DNA from: Desulfurococcales archaeon
GTDB lineage: Archaea; Thermoproteota; Thermoprotei_A; Sulfolobales; Desulfurococcaceae
NCBI GenBank assembly: GCA_026985375.1
Contig: JALSQP010000115.1
Location: 1 to 8,347, forward strand
DNA length: 8,347 nucleotides
Direction of reading: 5' to 3'
The first letter of the stretch is position 1. Every line of letters starts with the position of its first letter. Made by a program: the position numbers and the translations under genes. Positions 1-6,925 of this stretch are shown here, piece after piece. Below the pieces are notes generated by a model. It was not told where the DNA came from. It worked only from the letters and a program-made list of their open reading frames with translations, and did not search any database.

Positions 1-839
1 AAGCAGAAGTATCAATGACTATAGATGTGTTAAGGAGGTTCTACAACCTCTGCCTCAAGGCGGTGGAGACAGAACCTCTGGATAGGAGAGACAGGATTAT
101 CGATAGATGGTTCTTCTCGAGATTCAATAAGATAATAGATGAGGCGGCAAAGCATCTAGATGAAATGAAGATCAGGGACTATGTTCAGACGATCTTCTAC
201 AAAGCCATGTCCATCATAGAACACTACAGGGAGAGAACAAGCCAAGAAGAAGCCATTAGAGCTGTAAGAGCAGTACTCGATAAGTGGCTGATAGCTCTCA
301 ACCCCGTAATACCTCATCTCACCGAGGAGATAGGTGAGAAGCTCGGCTACAAACAGTATGTGTCCCTGATGAAATGGCCTGAGCCCAGCAGGGAAGAATA
401 TGATGACGTGGCCGAGCTCATCGAGGACAGTATTGTATCCTTCATCGATGATGTCAAGAATGTGCTCAACGTGATAAAAGAAAAGCCAACAAAGATAATA
501 ATTGTCATTGCTGATCAATGGAAGCGCGAACTAGCAAGACTCATAGAGGAAAGCAAGTCTCTGAAGGAGACAATACAGATTCTAAGGGATAGGTACAAGC
601 TACTGGGTAAGGAGAAGGAGATCGTTACTGCTTACAATATACTTAAGAAGAACAAAATGCCTGACTCATGGCGTGTCAGCCTGGAAGAGGAATTAAAAGG
701 CTACAGAGAAGCAACTGGCTATATAGCGAGAAAGACAGGGCTCGAAGTAGAGATACTGAGCGAGCAAGAGGCTAGGGCTAATGGTGTGCCTAAGGCAGAT
801 AAAGCTCTCCCCTTGAGGCCTGCCTTCTATATACAGTAA
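1..839 (+). CDS. leuS: Leucyl-tRNA synthetase, C-terminal part (5' end outside window)
   Basis: This is the C-terminal ~278 codons of an archaeal-type class I leucyl-tRNA synthetase, which charges tRNA-Leu with leucine in the cytoplasm. The reading frame is open to the left edge (first full codon at 3), so the catalytic HIGH/KMSKS core and editing domain lie outside the window and the ATG at 15 is internal. The visible part begins in the helical anticodon-binding domain: RWFFSRFNKIIDEA near the start, then the proline-containing PHLTEEIGEKLG segment typical of class Ia synthetases. A charged, mixed alpha/beta C-terminal extension follows and ends in ALPLRPAFYIQ, similar to the C-termini I recall for archaeal LeuRS enzymes. 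It stops with TAA at 837-839. It is transcribed away from the membrane-complex operon and is separated by 121 bp from the next gene. Identity rests on remembered family features; another class Ia synthetase is possible but less likely. Confidence 0.9.
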   Translation, partial: AEVSMTIDVLRRFYNLCLKAVETEPLDRRDRIIDRWFFSRFNKIIDEAAKHLDEMKIRDYVQTIFYKAMSIIEHYRERTSQEEAIRAVRAVLDKWLIALNPVIPHLTEEIGEKLGYKQYVSLMKWPEPSREEYDDVAELIEDSIVSFIDDVKNVLNVIKEKPTKIIIVIADQWKRELARLIEESKSLKETIQILRDRYKLLGKEKEIVTAYNILKKNKMPDSWRVSLEEELKGYREATGYIARKTGLEVEILSEQEARANGVPKADKALPLRPAFYIQ

Positions 840-900
840 CAAGTTTTGTTAAAAAATTTTATACAGATTGCCTGTTTCGTTATCCCATTCCTTTCCCACA
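840..900 (+). terminator. Possible T-/pyrimidine-rich transcription terminator after leuS
   Basis: Directly after the leuS stop come the T-runs GTTTTG and AATTTTAT (about 842-863), then a pyrimidine-rich stretch at about 871-899. Archaeal RNA polymerase commonly terminates on T-rich non-template tracts without a hairpin, and I see no strong stem-loop here. The assignment is tentative, because AT-rich spacers are common and part of this stretch could equally be promoter sequence for the next gene. Confidence 0.3.
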
Positions 901-907
901 TCACAGA

Positions 908-930
908 TTTTAATAATTCCTTAAAAATTA
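908..930 (+). promoter_or_regulatory. Candidate archaeal TATA/BRE promoter for the permease gene
   Basis: The spacer upstream of the permease contains two overlapping TATA-like elements, TTTTAATAA (about 908-916) and TTAAAAATTA (921-930). With the usual archaeal spacing of about 25 bp to the start site, transcription would begin around 935-950, giving a short leader in front of the Shine-Dalgarno site at 951. Neither element is a perfect consensus and I cannot decide between them. Confidence 0.35.
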
Positions 931-950
931 TAGATATACGAACAGTAGCT

Positions 951-956
951 GGGAGG
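951..956 (+). promoter_or_regulatory. Shine-Dalgarno site of the permease gene
   Basis: GGGAGG lies 4 nt before the ATG at 961 and 10 nt before the in-frame ATG at 967. It supports translation starting at one of these two codons. The 4-nt gap is a little short, so the ATG at 967 remains possible. Confidence 0.6.
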
Positions 957-960
957 CTGG

Positions 961-2196
961 ATGGAAATGATAAGGATGATCAGGCTCCGCCGGCTACTAG
1001 TAAGAAGGGTAGATATACTAACCTTTGTCGTAGGATTCGCGATTGGGGCAGGCATACTAGGACTACCAGTAAAGTTCGGGACAAGCGGGGCAGGCTTCCT
1101 GCCAAGCGTGGCTATGCTCATACTGGCACTAATATTCCAGATAATAACAGCCATATACGTTGTTGAAGGACTAGACGTTCTAGGCCCTTCCGAGTACCCC
1201 AAGCTCATGGAGAAAGGGCTTGGAAAATGGGCTGCGATATCAGCCTATGTAACTATAGCAATAGACCTCATAGGGGCTATGACTGCATACATAATATTCG
1301 GTGGGGAAGCAATTTATACTCTCAGCCATGCCTGGATAACTGTATGGCTCGGCATGATAATCTACTGGATAATAGGAGTAGCAATCACGATAGGTGGAGC
1401 AAAGATAATAGCTAGAGCCGAAGAAACAATGGTAGCTATGATATTACTACTGCTATTTATAAATGTACTTCTATGCCTATCAACACCCTACGTTAACATA
1501 AATAATCTGCTCTGGGGAGACTGGAGCAAGATGTTCAGCGTCTTCGGTATAGTGTTATTCGCTTATGCAATACACTCGGCGATACCAACGGCCTACAGGA
1601 CTTTCGGGATGGATGAACGCTACGACAAGCTCTTATCACTCGGCTTAACAATATCGGCGGTGGTCTACGTTATATGGTCAGCGGCATACATGTCAATACT
1701 GACACCACAAGACTATACAAGGACATTTGTCGGTGTACTGACAGGAAAAGTACATCATGGCCTCCACGGATTACCGGCGCCAATAGCTGTTGCTGAGCTG
1801 GGCAAACTCAAGGTAGCAGCACTACTAGGTTATATCTTTGGGTTCTTCACAACATTGACAAGCTTCATCGCAGCAGCGCATGCGCTGACACAGATAAATC
1901 TAGAATTAACAAAGGCTGGGTCGAGGCGGAATATGAACCTGGTATTGCTAATAACTTGTGTAATACCATTAATCCTTGCACTCCTTAGGCTAGGAAGCTT
2001 CATACAATGGCTAAACTTTGCCGGAGCAATTGGTGCTGGCATATTCACCGGGATACTACCATGCATACTAGCATTGAAACTAAGGATTAAAAAACCTGAA
2101 GGCTTTAGGCCGCTTATGCCGGGAGGAATACCAGTAGCGATAATTACACTGCTATTCTACGCCTACGGTATAGCATGGTTCCTCACGCACGGCTAA
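961..2196 (+). CDS. Amino-acid permease-like transporter (APC superfamily, HAAAP/AAAP-like)
   Basis: This is a 411-residue integral membrane protein with about 11 hydrophobic segments, probably a cation-coupled importer of amino acids. The clearest mark is the first helix, FAIGAGILGLPVKFGTSG at residues 26-43, with the glycine-rich break (GAGILGLP) at the substrate site of APC-fold amino-acid transporters, particularly the tryptophan/tyrosine and AAAP families. A basic N-terminus (residues 1-16) precedes it, consistent with a cytoplasmic N-terminus. Other segments lie near residues 47-69, 92-115, 127-150, 156-174, 193-212, 228-245, 284-305, 327-345, 350-372 and 389-408. Conserved-looking polar positions inside the membrane include the AIHSAIPTAYR stretch (about 204-213). 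Length fits the family (about 400-420). It appears to have its own promoter in the preceding spacer. Its TAA stop overlaps the stop of the convergent gene. The substrate cannot be read from sequence; aromatic amino acids are a family-based guess. Confidence 0.75.
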   Translation: MEMIRMIRLRRLLVRRVDILTFVVGFAIGAGILGLPVKFGTSGAGFLPSVAMLILALIFQIITAIYVVEGLDVLGPSEYPKLMEKGLGKWAAISAYVTIAIDLIGAMTAYIIFGGEAIYTLSHAWITVWLGMIIYWIIGVAITIGGAKIIARAEETMVAMILLLLFINVLLCLSTPYVNINNLLWGDWSKMFSVFGIVLFAYAIHSAIPTAYRTFGMDERYDKLLSLGLTISAVVYVIWSAAYMSILTPQDYTRTFVGVLTGKVHHGLHGLPAPIAVAELGKLKVAALLGYIFGFFTTLTSFIAAAHALTQINLELTKAGSRRNMNLVLLITCVIPLILALLRLGSFIQWLNFAGAIGAGIFTGILPCILALKLRIKKPEGFRPLMPGGIPVAIITLLFYAYGIAWFLTHG

Positions 2197-3410
2197 AGCA
2201 GGCTTGCACCGATCATAATGATTATGAGACTAGTGATAAACTGTATCGAGCGGAGAAGCCTTGCCGGGATTTTCTCTATCAATCCCCTTCTGCCCAGGAT
2301 ACCTAGAATAATGTACATTATGATCAGTGGGAGTGAAAATATCGCTACGTAAATGGGTAGAAGAAGATATGCCAGTCTAGGTATACTGGTCTTCAGCACA
2401 GCTATAAAGGCTACGAGAGGCCCACTCGTGCATGGAAGGAGGACGGTCACGCTTATCAGTGATAGAACGAGAGCCATCACGTATGGATTACCCATAGCTT
2501 TTCCAATACCCGATAGCTTGTCGCAGACCCTGCACTTGTACTCCTCACCGCCCCTTATAATATCAAGTATATTGTATGCGCCGAGAATAATTGCGAGCAG
2601 GCCAAGTATTTTCTGTGGAATATACATTGAAAGATAGAATAGGCCAAGACCAATGACCAGATAGCCGACATAAATGACAGCTATAAACAGAAGACCTGGG
2701 CCGGCCACTCTCTTCTTCATCGAGAGCTCCCCGACGAGGAATAAGCCGTAGATAGTCAATGTACATGGATTAACGCTGTCAAGCAGTGCAAGGAAAACCA
2801 TTAGGCCCAATAGCTCGGGCAAACCAATCGTAGCGGCCCTACCAGCAGTTCCGGTGGGAGACCATTCTATTGATGCGTTGCTAGGTAAAATAGTCACCGG
2901 GCATGCAGAAGGTGTTCCGGATGGATGGTATGGGGCATAGTATGCTACGAAGCCATGCTGGCCAAGCCTCGAAGCATTGATGTAGCCAATAATCACTCCA
3001 CCCGTATATACCGGTATCTTGTCAGATGGATTCGTATGTAGGAGGCTATCGAAGAAGGTCTTGTTCTCGTACTCGCCGATAACTATAGCGGAAGCCGTAT
3101 TATTATAAACGACAATGATGAACGGGACACCTAGGACGAGACCTGTATTAGAGAAATCCTCGAGCTTCTCAAAACAAGGATTACTCTTTGTCTCCGGCAG
3201 GATGTTGCAGAAAATAACATGTTCCTCGCCGTATGTCTTGATCAGGAATTCATGCATAGCTATACAGTGTGGACATGTGTTCTCGCCATAAATATAGAAA
3301 TAGTAGAGAGGTGTTCTAGCTGTCCCAGAGGCTAGTGTTAGCGGAAGTATCAGAATCGCGAGTAGGAGAAGTGGAATAAATAATTTTATTATCCTCGACC
3401 TTGTCTTCAA
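2193..3410 (-). CDS. Thioredoxin-fold + CcdA/DsbD-type transmembrane thiol-disulfide electron transporter
   Basis: This 405-residue fusion protein probably carries reducing equivalents across the membrane by dithiol exchange. Residues 9-27 form a hydrophobic signal/anchor after a basic MKTRSR start. Residues 34-125 resemble a thioredoxin/glutaredoxin domain: YGENTCPHC places a CPHC site at C46/C49, and GVPF at 94-97 supplies the cis-proline. Residues about 198-405 are a six-helix CcdA domain with the paired membrane cysteines in SVNPC (C216, first helix) and LLPCTSGP (C327, fourth helix). Further cysteines are C68, C79, C170 and a CRVC pair (C293/C296) in the loop between helices 3 and 4, predicted cytoplasmic. 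The start is TTG: an in-frame stop (the MbhM stop) lies 18 nt upstream, there is no in-frame ATG, and GGTGA sits 7 nt before the TTG. It follows MbhM by only 15 bp, so it is probably cotranscribed with the complex. The role could be cytochrome/disulfide maturation, general thiol redox, or sulfur-linked electron transfer; the last is inference from context. Confidence 0.85.
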   Translation of the reverse strand: MKTRSRIIKLFIPLLLLAILILPLTLASGTARTPLYYFYIYGENTCPHCIAMHEFLIKTYGEEHVIFCNILPETKSNPCFEKLEDFSNTGLVLGVPFIIVVYNNTASAIVIGEYENKTFFDSLLHTNPSDKIPVYTGGVIIGYINASRLGQHGFVAYYAPYHPSGTPSACPVTILPSNASIEWSPTGTAGRAATIGLPELLGLMVFLALLDSVNPCTLTIYGLFLVGELSMKKRVAGPGLLFIAVIYVGYLVIGLGLFYLSMYIPQKILGLLAIILGAYNILDIIRGGEEYKCRVCDKLSGIGKAMGNPYVMALVLSLISVTVLLPCTSGPLVAFIAVLKTSIPRLAYLLLPIYVAIFSLPLIIMYIILGILGRRGLIEKIPARLLRSIQFITSLIIIMIGASLL

Positions 3411-3417
3411 GCATTGT

Positions 3418-3422
3418 TCACC
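3418..3422 (-). promoter_or_regulatory. Shine-Dalgarno site deciding the TTG start of the Trx-CcdA gene
   Basis: GGTGA (reading the - strand) lies 7 nt before the TTG at 3410. The only nearby ATG (3414-3412) is out of frame, and the MbhM stop codon closes the frame just upstream, so this site supports TTG initiation. Confidence 0.6.
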
Positions 3423-3425
3423 GAT

Positions 3426-4415
3426 TTAGGCGTAGAGATAGATCATGGCCAGTATTAGTGCCACTATTGCGGGTATCAGTGCATACTTGAATATAGTGTT
3501 GAGTGCCTGCTCTATCCTGTATCTGCCAAAAGCATTCTTGATAATAGTCGCTACTGTTACTACTGCCATATATTTTACGATCAACAGAATTATGCCTGGG
3601 ACGCTGAGATGAGGGAATGGATAGGGGCCTCCGAGGATCAGATACGTAATAGCTATCGCTGTCACAACAATGTCCATGTCGTGCATAAGGCTTGCAAGTC
3701 CTAGTAGAGGACCGGAGAACTCGGTCTCATAACCAGCAATTATCTCCTGCTCGGCCTCCGGGATATTGAATGGCTGGAACATCGCCTTGGCCTGTAGCAC
3801 GACTATCGCCGCAATCAGGCTTAGGATCATAATTGGTAATAGTAATGGATTAGTCCAGCAATATATCGCGTTCTTGCTTGCTTCGAGCACACTATAAGGG
3901 ATCCCCGTTCTCGCGGAGGCGAGCGCCACAGGGGCTAGGAGAGCTGCGAAGAAGCTCGGCTCTATCAATGTTATAAATGTTAGTAGCCTCGACACACCAG
4001 TGCTCGTATAGGGGCCCGGCATCGAGAGACTCATTATAAGCATGCTTAGCGGTACCCATAGGCTCACAAGATATATAAATACTAGGAAGTCATATGGGCC
4101 GGTCACATGGTAGGGGCTTAGTGGAAATAACAATAGACTGGTGATGAGAGCCGATATACCTAGTAAGCCAAAGAACTGTGCGAGGCTTGGCAAGCTATAC
4201 TTATTTACAGCCATCTCCTTAACATGTATTAGCTTCCATAGATCCATGAGAGGCTGAAGGAGGCCAGCTGGCCCAACATATGTTGGCCCCATGCGGTTCT
4301 GTAGTCTTCCACTGAGCTTACGGTAATACCACTGGGTGAATAGTGCTAGGCTTATCAGGAATAATATCCCTGGGAATACGAGTATGCTTATCGCGAGCAT
4401 TACCCACTCGAACAT
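3426..4415 (-). CDS. mbhM: NuoH/HycD-family membrane subunit of the Mbh/Mbs-like complex (MbhM-like)
   Basis: This 329-residue protein has about eight membrane helices and belongs to the complex I subunit 1 family (NuoH/HycD/MbhM), which anchors the redox arm to the membrane and starts the ion pathway. Signature 1 runs at residues 36-61: GRLQNRMGPTYVGP followed by GLLQPLMDLWKL. Signature 2, rich in acids, is at 215-235: PFNIPEAEQEIIAGYETEFS, with E220, E222, E224, E230 and E232. A basic FGRYRIEQA motif near 296-304 precedes the last helix. Start choice: the frame stays open upstream to 4484 and an ATG occurs at 4427, but the ATG at 4415 has GGTGAT 4 nt upstream, lies just after the previous gene's stop and opens directly into the first helix, as is normal for the family. 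Presence of this subunit implies a NuoB/D-like partner, yet none is encoded in the window. It is followed at once by the Trx-CcdA gene. Confidence 0.92.
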   Translation of the reverse strand: MFEWVMLAISILVFPGILFLISLALFTQWYYRKLSGRLQNRMGPTYVGPAGLLQPLMDLWKLIHVKEMAVNKYSLPSLAQFFGLLGISALITSLLLFPLSPYHVTGPYDFLVFIYLVSLWVPLSMLIMSLSMPGPYTSTGVSRLLTFITLIEPSFFAALLAPVALASARTGIPYSVLEASKNAIYCWTNPLLLPIMILSLIAAIVVLQAKAMFQPFNIPEAEQEIIAGYETEFSGPLLGLASLMHDMDIVVTAIAITYLILGGPYPFPHLSVPGIILLIVKYMAVVTVATIIKNAFGRYRIEQALNTIFKYALIPAIVALILAMIYLYA

Positions 4416-4419
4416 GGTT

Positions 4420-4425
4420 ATCACC
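4420..4425 (-). promoter_or_regulatory. Shine-Dalgarno site of the MbhM-like gene, overlapping the upstream stop
   Basis: GGTGAT on the - strand lies 4 nt before the ATG at 4415. The TGA stop of the MbhI-like gene (4423-4421) is inside it, which argues for the short start at 4415 and for translational coupling. Confidence 0.7.
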
Positions 4426-4777
4426 ATTTCAACAAATATATTATCCCAACTATGATCGCTAGGATGAGGAGCAAACCATACCATCCCGCCATGAAGTTAA
4501 CCCAGTCCTGAAGATTACCCGTGTGGACTTTGTCTCTCAACTGCTTGTATAGTCCGTGGGCAAACTTCTTCAGGAATCCCCAGTATAGATTAGCCGGGCT
4601 CGGGCTTAACTTGTTGACGATACTCTCAGGCTCGCCTGACAGGTAGACATCTGTCCTTCTGACACGATTGTTTCTGACGACGAAATATATGATTGCAAGT
4701 ATTCCGAAAACAACCCACATGAGCAGACTCAAGGCCAGAGCAACTGTGCCTGGATCACCAGCGATTAGCCCATACAT
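4421..4777 (-). CDS. MbhI-like small membrane subunit (NuoL C-terminal-like linker)
   Basis: This 118-residue protein has one N-terminal helix (about residues 10-34), a basic polar middle region, and one C-terminal helix (about 96-116). The middle carries VYLSGEP (44-50), NLYWGF (63-68) and HTGNLQDWVNFMAGWYG (85-101), which resemble the C-terminal end of NuoL-type subunits. In Pyrococcus Mbh, the small MbhI subunit, with a lateral helix, bridges the antiporter part and the hydrogenase part; position between the MrpD/MbhH-like and MbhM-like genes matches that gene order exactly. It starts at the ATG at 4777 with a strong GAGGTGAT site 5 nt upstream. The assignment rests on context plus motif resemblance and is weaker than for the neighbours, because the protein is short. 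Confidence 0.72.
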   Translation of the reverse strand: MYGLIAGDPGTVALALSLLMWVVFGILAIIYFVVRNNRVRRTDVYLSGEPESIVNKLSPSPANLYWGFLKKFAHGLYKQLRDKVHTGNLQDWVNFMAGWYGLLLILAIIVGIIYLLKW

Positions 4778-4782
4778 GGATT

Positions 4783-4790
4783 ATCACCTC
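4783..4790 (-). promoter_or_regulatory. Shine-Dalgarno site of the MbhI-like gene containing the MrpD stop codon
   Basis: GAGGTGAT on the - strand ends 5 nt before the ATG at 4777. The TGA that ends the preceding MrpD/MbhH-like gene (4786-4784) is part of this site, so a terminating ribosome sits on the next initiation site. Confidence 0.7.
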
Positions 4791-6391
4791 CCAAGCAATG
4801 CATGGAAAGCCTTTACGAAAGCATCCTGGTACTCCCTCACGCCATATCCTATGAGAGAGGAATTAGCCACGTGTATGAGACCCTGGCTGATCCATGGGTA
4901 GAGCACGCCGAGCAGTATAAGACCAACAGCCATTAAAGCCAGCATGTAGTGGATGCCATAGAGCTTTATCTCGTGGTGCTCCTTGGTTGGTGTAGCGAAA
5001 ACTACACTATACATTGCCTTAGCATATCCCAGAACGCTGATAGCTGATACAACGATCACCGCTAGGGCTGGAACGAGCATACCAGCCTCCATGAAGGCTT
5101 GGTAAAGCATAAGCTTGCTGAAGAATCCTCCAAGTGGCAACAGCCCCATCAGGCTCAGGAAACCAATTATGAAGGAGGCGCTTACCAGCGGGTATCTTCT
5201 GCCAACACCAGCTAGTCCATCGAGATCCCTAGTCCCTGCACTATCGATAAACACTCCGCTAGACATGAAGAGTAGAGCTTTGCCTAGCCCGTGGGTGAGC
5301 ACATGATACGTCATCGCGGCAAGGCCCAGCGCCACTGCTGCCTGGGGGACACCGCTCATACCTACGGCTAAGGCCATGTATAGGAGTCCTGTGTGACTGA
5401 CAGTACTATATGCAAGTAGCCTCTTCAGATCCTTCTGCGCCATCATCATTATAGCTCCCACGAAGGCTCCCACAAAGCCCATCACAAATAGCGCTGTAAG
5501 AACAGCGTCACGATAATATGGCGCTATCGTGCTTGCTGGCCCGAATATTGTGTACATGAACCTGGCAACAGCATATACACCAATGTTGACAACAAGACCT
5601 GAAAGGGCAGCAGAAACAGGTGTCGGGGCCTCTGGATGCGCGTCAGGTAGCCAGAAGTGATTGGGGAACAACGCTGACTTGTATGTAAACACCCACAGAG
5701 CGAGGCTGACGGCTAGTAGAGTTGCTACTCCCATGCTGGCAATGAGGTCTGGTCTCTGATAGTATATTTCCGTGTTCAATAAAGATAGCTGGCCCATGTT
5801 CAGTGTACCGTATACGCCGTATATGATCACTAGGCCAATAAAATAGAGTGTCGTAGCAGTTGCCCCGATAATGCCATACTTTATTGCAGCCTCTACAGCT
5901 TCTCCTCTGTGCTTATGATAAGCTACGAGCGCGTAAGCCGATATACCTAGAACTTCTATCATCACGAATAAGTTAAATGCATCGCCCGTGTATAAGCACC
6001 CTAACATTCCCGCCTCTAGCCCTATCAGCAATATATAATACCATTCCGGTTCATCGAAGTGTCTGTTATACCATAGGCTATAAATCGATATCAGAACCAT
6101 TATCCATGCAGTGAAAACGGCTATTAATGCGTTGAATGGGTCAACTTCGTAGCTTATTCCTATGGGGGGTGGCCAGCCGCCGAAGCCATAGACTATATCC
6201 TTACCGGTTCTCCATACGACTGCGAAAATATAAGTAGACATGATCGCGGCAACAATACTTGCGATCAGCGCCCATATACCCGGGAATTTCTTCTCTCCGA
6301 AGACCTTGGCTAGCAATGGGAGCGTGAAAGCGAATACCGCTAGTAGAGGTACGATCGCGCCCGTTATAAGCTCAGGGATATTCCATGCCAT
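4784..6391 (-). CDS. mrpD: MrpD/MbhH-like proton-translocating antiporter subunit (NuoL/M/N family)
   Basis: This 535-residue protein with about 14 membrane helices is an antiporter-type channel subunit that moves H+ (with or without Na+) when driven by the complex. Expected channel residues are visible: E146 in FVMIEVLGISAYALVAYHK (fifth helix), K238 in WVFTYKSALFPNHFWLPDAH (seventh helix), the H245/H252 pair, K320/K323 and H333 in AQKDLKRLLAYSTVSHTG, H363/H367 and K371 in TYHVLTHGLGKAL, and K426 in GGFFSKLML (twelfth-helix lysine of NuoL-type pumps). The segment APTPVSAALSG (255-265) is also typical. Length fits MrpD/MbhH (about 490-550) and it lacks the long NuoL tail, the equivalent of which is supplied by the next gene. 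The ATG at 6391 has GGGGTGA 7 nt upstream. All key ionisable residues are present, so it looks fully functional. MrpD, MbhH and NuoN/M are hard to separate by eye; the neighbourhood favours MrpD/MbhH. Confidence 0.93.
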   Translation of the reverse strand: MAWNIPELITGAIVPLLAVFAFTLPLLAKVFGEKKFPGIWALIASIVAAIMSTYIFAVVWRTGKDIVYGFGGWPPPIGISYEVDPFNALIAVFTAWIMVLISIYSLWYNRHFDEPEWYYILLIGLEAGMLGCLYTGDAFNLFVMIEVLGISAYALVAYHKHRGEAVEAAIKYGIIGATATTLYFIGLVIIYGVYGTLNMGQLSLLNTEIYYQRPDLIASMGVATLLAVSLALWVFTYKSALFPNHFWLPDAHPEAPTPVSAALSGLVVNIGVYAVARFMYTIFGPASTIAPYYRDAVLTALFVMGFVGAFVGAIMMMAQKDLKRLLAYSTVSHTGLLYMALAVGMSGVPQAAVALGLAAMTYHVLTHGLGKALLFMSSGVFIDSAGTRDLDGLAGVGRRYPLVSASFIIGFLSLMGLLPLGGFFSKLMLYQAFMEAGMLVPALAVIVVSAISVLGYAKAMYSVVFATPTKEHHEIKLYGIHYMLALMAVGLILLGVLYPWISQGLIHVANSSLIGYGVREYQDAFVKAFHALLGR

Positions 6392-6398
6392 GAATTTT

Positions 6399-6405
6399 TC
6401 ACCCC
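6399..6405 (-). promoter_or_regulatory. Shine-Dalgarno site of the MrpD/MbhH-like gene
   Basis: GGGGTGA on the - strand lies 7 nt before the ATG at 6391, in the 21-bp gap after the MrpE-like gene. This is the longest gap between subunit genes within the Mrp/Mbh part of the operon. Confidence 0.65.
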
Positions 6406-6412
6406 GCCATGC

Positions 6413-6919
6413 TCAATCAAATACTTTCTTCGCATACTGTTCGAAAGCGAGAGAGATTCTCTTTCTGGCTTCATATGGATCGATCGTTTCAACATTGATC
6501 CAGTGGACATAAAACAGTTTCTTTTCAGGCTTAATGTCAACGACCACAGTTCCCGGAGTATTAGTGATCGAGTTAGCCACGGCGGTGACAGCATAATCTG
6601 TCTCGACATCGTAAGGTACCCTTACTATTCCGGGTCTAATCGGCATTTTGGGATGCAGTATCCTATACATGACATCTAAGTGGCTCTTGACTTCTGCAAC
6701 GAAGAAATAGTAAAGCGCATAAGCGATCAAATAGGCCCATCGAACGGGGCTAAATACCTTGACAGGATCCTCAATAGTTATTGTTGCAAATAATCCTCCT
6801 ACAACAAGACTGACGGCTAACCCCGTCACTATGTCATATGGTGTTATACTGCCCGTGAATACAATATACGCTATGAATGCGAGCACGGATACTACAAACC
6901 AGCTCAGAGGCTTATTCAT
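6413..6919 (-). CDS. mrpE: MrpE/MnhE-family subunit (MbhA-like)
   Basis: This 168-residue protein belongs to the MnhE family, a structural membrane subunit of Mrp antiporters and of the antiporter half of Mbh/Mbs complexes. Two or three helices occupy residues about 8-24, 27-47 and 60-76. A cytoplasmic domain follows with the family signature ANSITNTPGTVVVD at 115-128, preceded by RPGIVRVP (95-102) and followed by YVHWIN (137-142) and a charged helical tail. Length fits the family (about 155-170). It lies 7 bp after the MrpC-like gene and 21 bp before the MrpD-like gene. This position is unusual: in Mrp operons MrpE follows MrpD, and in Pyrococcus Mbh its homologue MbhA is first. The ATG at 6919 is backed by a strong AGGGGTGAT site. 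Confidence 0.92.
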   Translation of the reverse strand: MNKPLSWFVVSVLAFIAYIVFTGSITPYDIVTGLAVSLVVGGLFATITIEDPVKVFSPVRWAYLIAYALYYFFVAEVKSHLDVMYRILHPKMPIRPGIVRVPYDVETDYAVTAVANSITNTPGTVVVDIKPEKKLFYVHWINVETIDPYEARKRISLAFEQYAKKVFD

Positions 6920-6925
6920 GATATG

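Noticed and set aside
846..1166. Open frame on the + strand across the spacer and the permease start
   Set aside because: It overlaps the permease N-terminus in another frame, begins in the AT-rich spacer without a Shine-Dalgarno site, and gives a low-complexity Arg/Thr-rich product with no family resemblance.
921..1208. Open frame on the - strand opposite the permease start
   Set aside because: Its product is the Ser/Thr/Pro-rich type expected from the reverse complement of a membrane protein gene, and there is no ribosome site.
2213..2227. Perfect palindrome TCATAAT-G-ATTATGA near the convergent gene ends
   Set aside because: It lies in codons for an Ile/Met-rich final helix of the Trx-CcdA protein, the loop would be a single base, and the arms are AT-rich; chance from ATA/ATC/ATT/ATG codons is the simpler reading.
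4416..4484. N-terminal extension of the MbhM-like protein to a start at 4484
   Set aside because: It would overlap the MbhI gene by 64 bp, adds a non-family polar segment, and has no good ribosome site, whereas the ATG at 4415 follows GGTGAT.
4784..6391. Reading the 535-residue subunit as part of a stand-alone Mrp antiporter or a true complex I (NuoM/N)
   Set aside because: MrpB/C/E neighbours exclude ordinary complex I, and the MbhI- and MbhM-like genes exclude a stand-alone Mrp antiporter.
6399..6410. Tiny ATG-GCG-GGG-TGA frame between the MrpE-like and MrpD-like genes
   Set aside because: Three codons only; the GGGGTGA is better explained as the MrpD Shine-Dalgarno site.
6364..6609. Open - strand frame overlapping the 3' end of the MrpE-like gene and the MrpD start
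   Set aside because: It is a shifted reading of the MrpE coding region, with Ser/Leu/Arg-rich content and no separate ribosome site; the MrpE frame has the family motifs.
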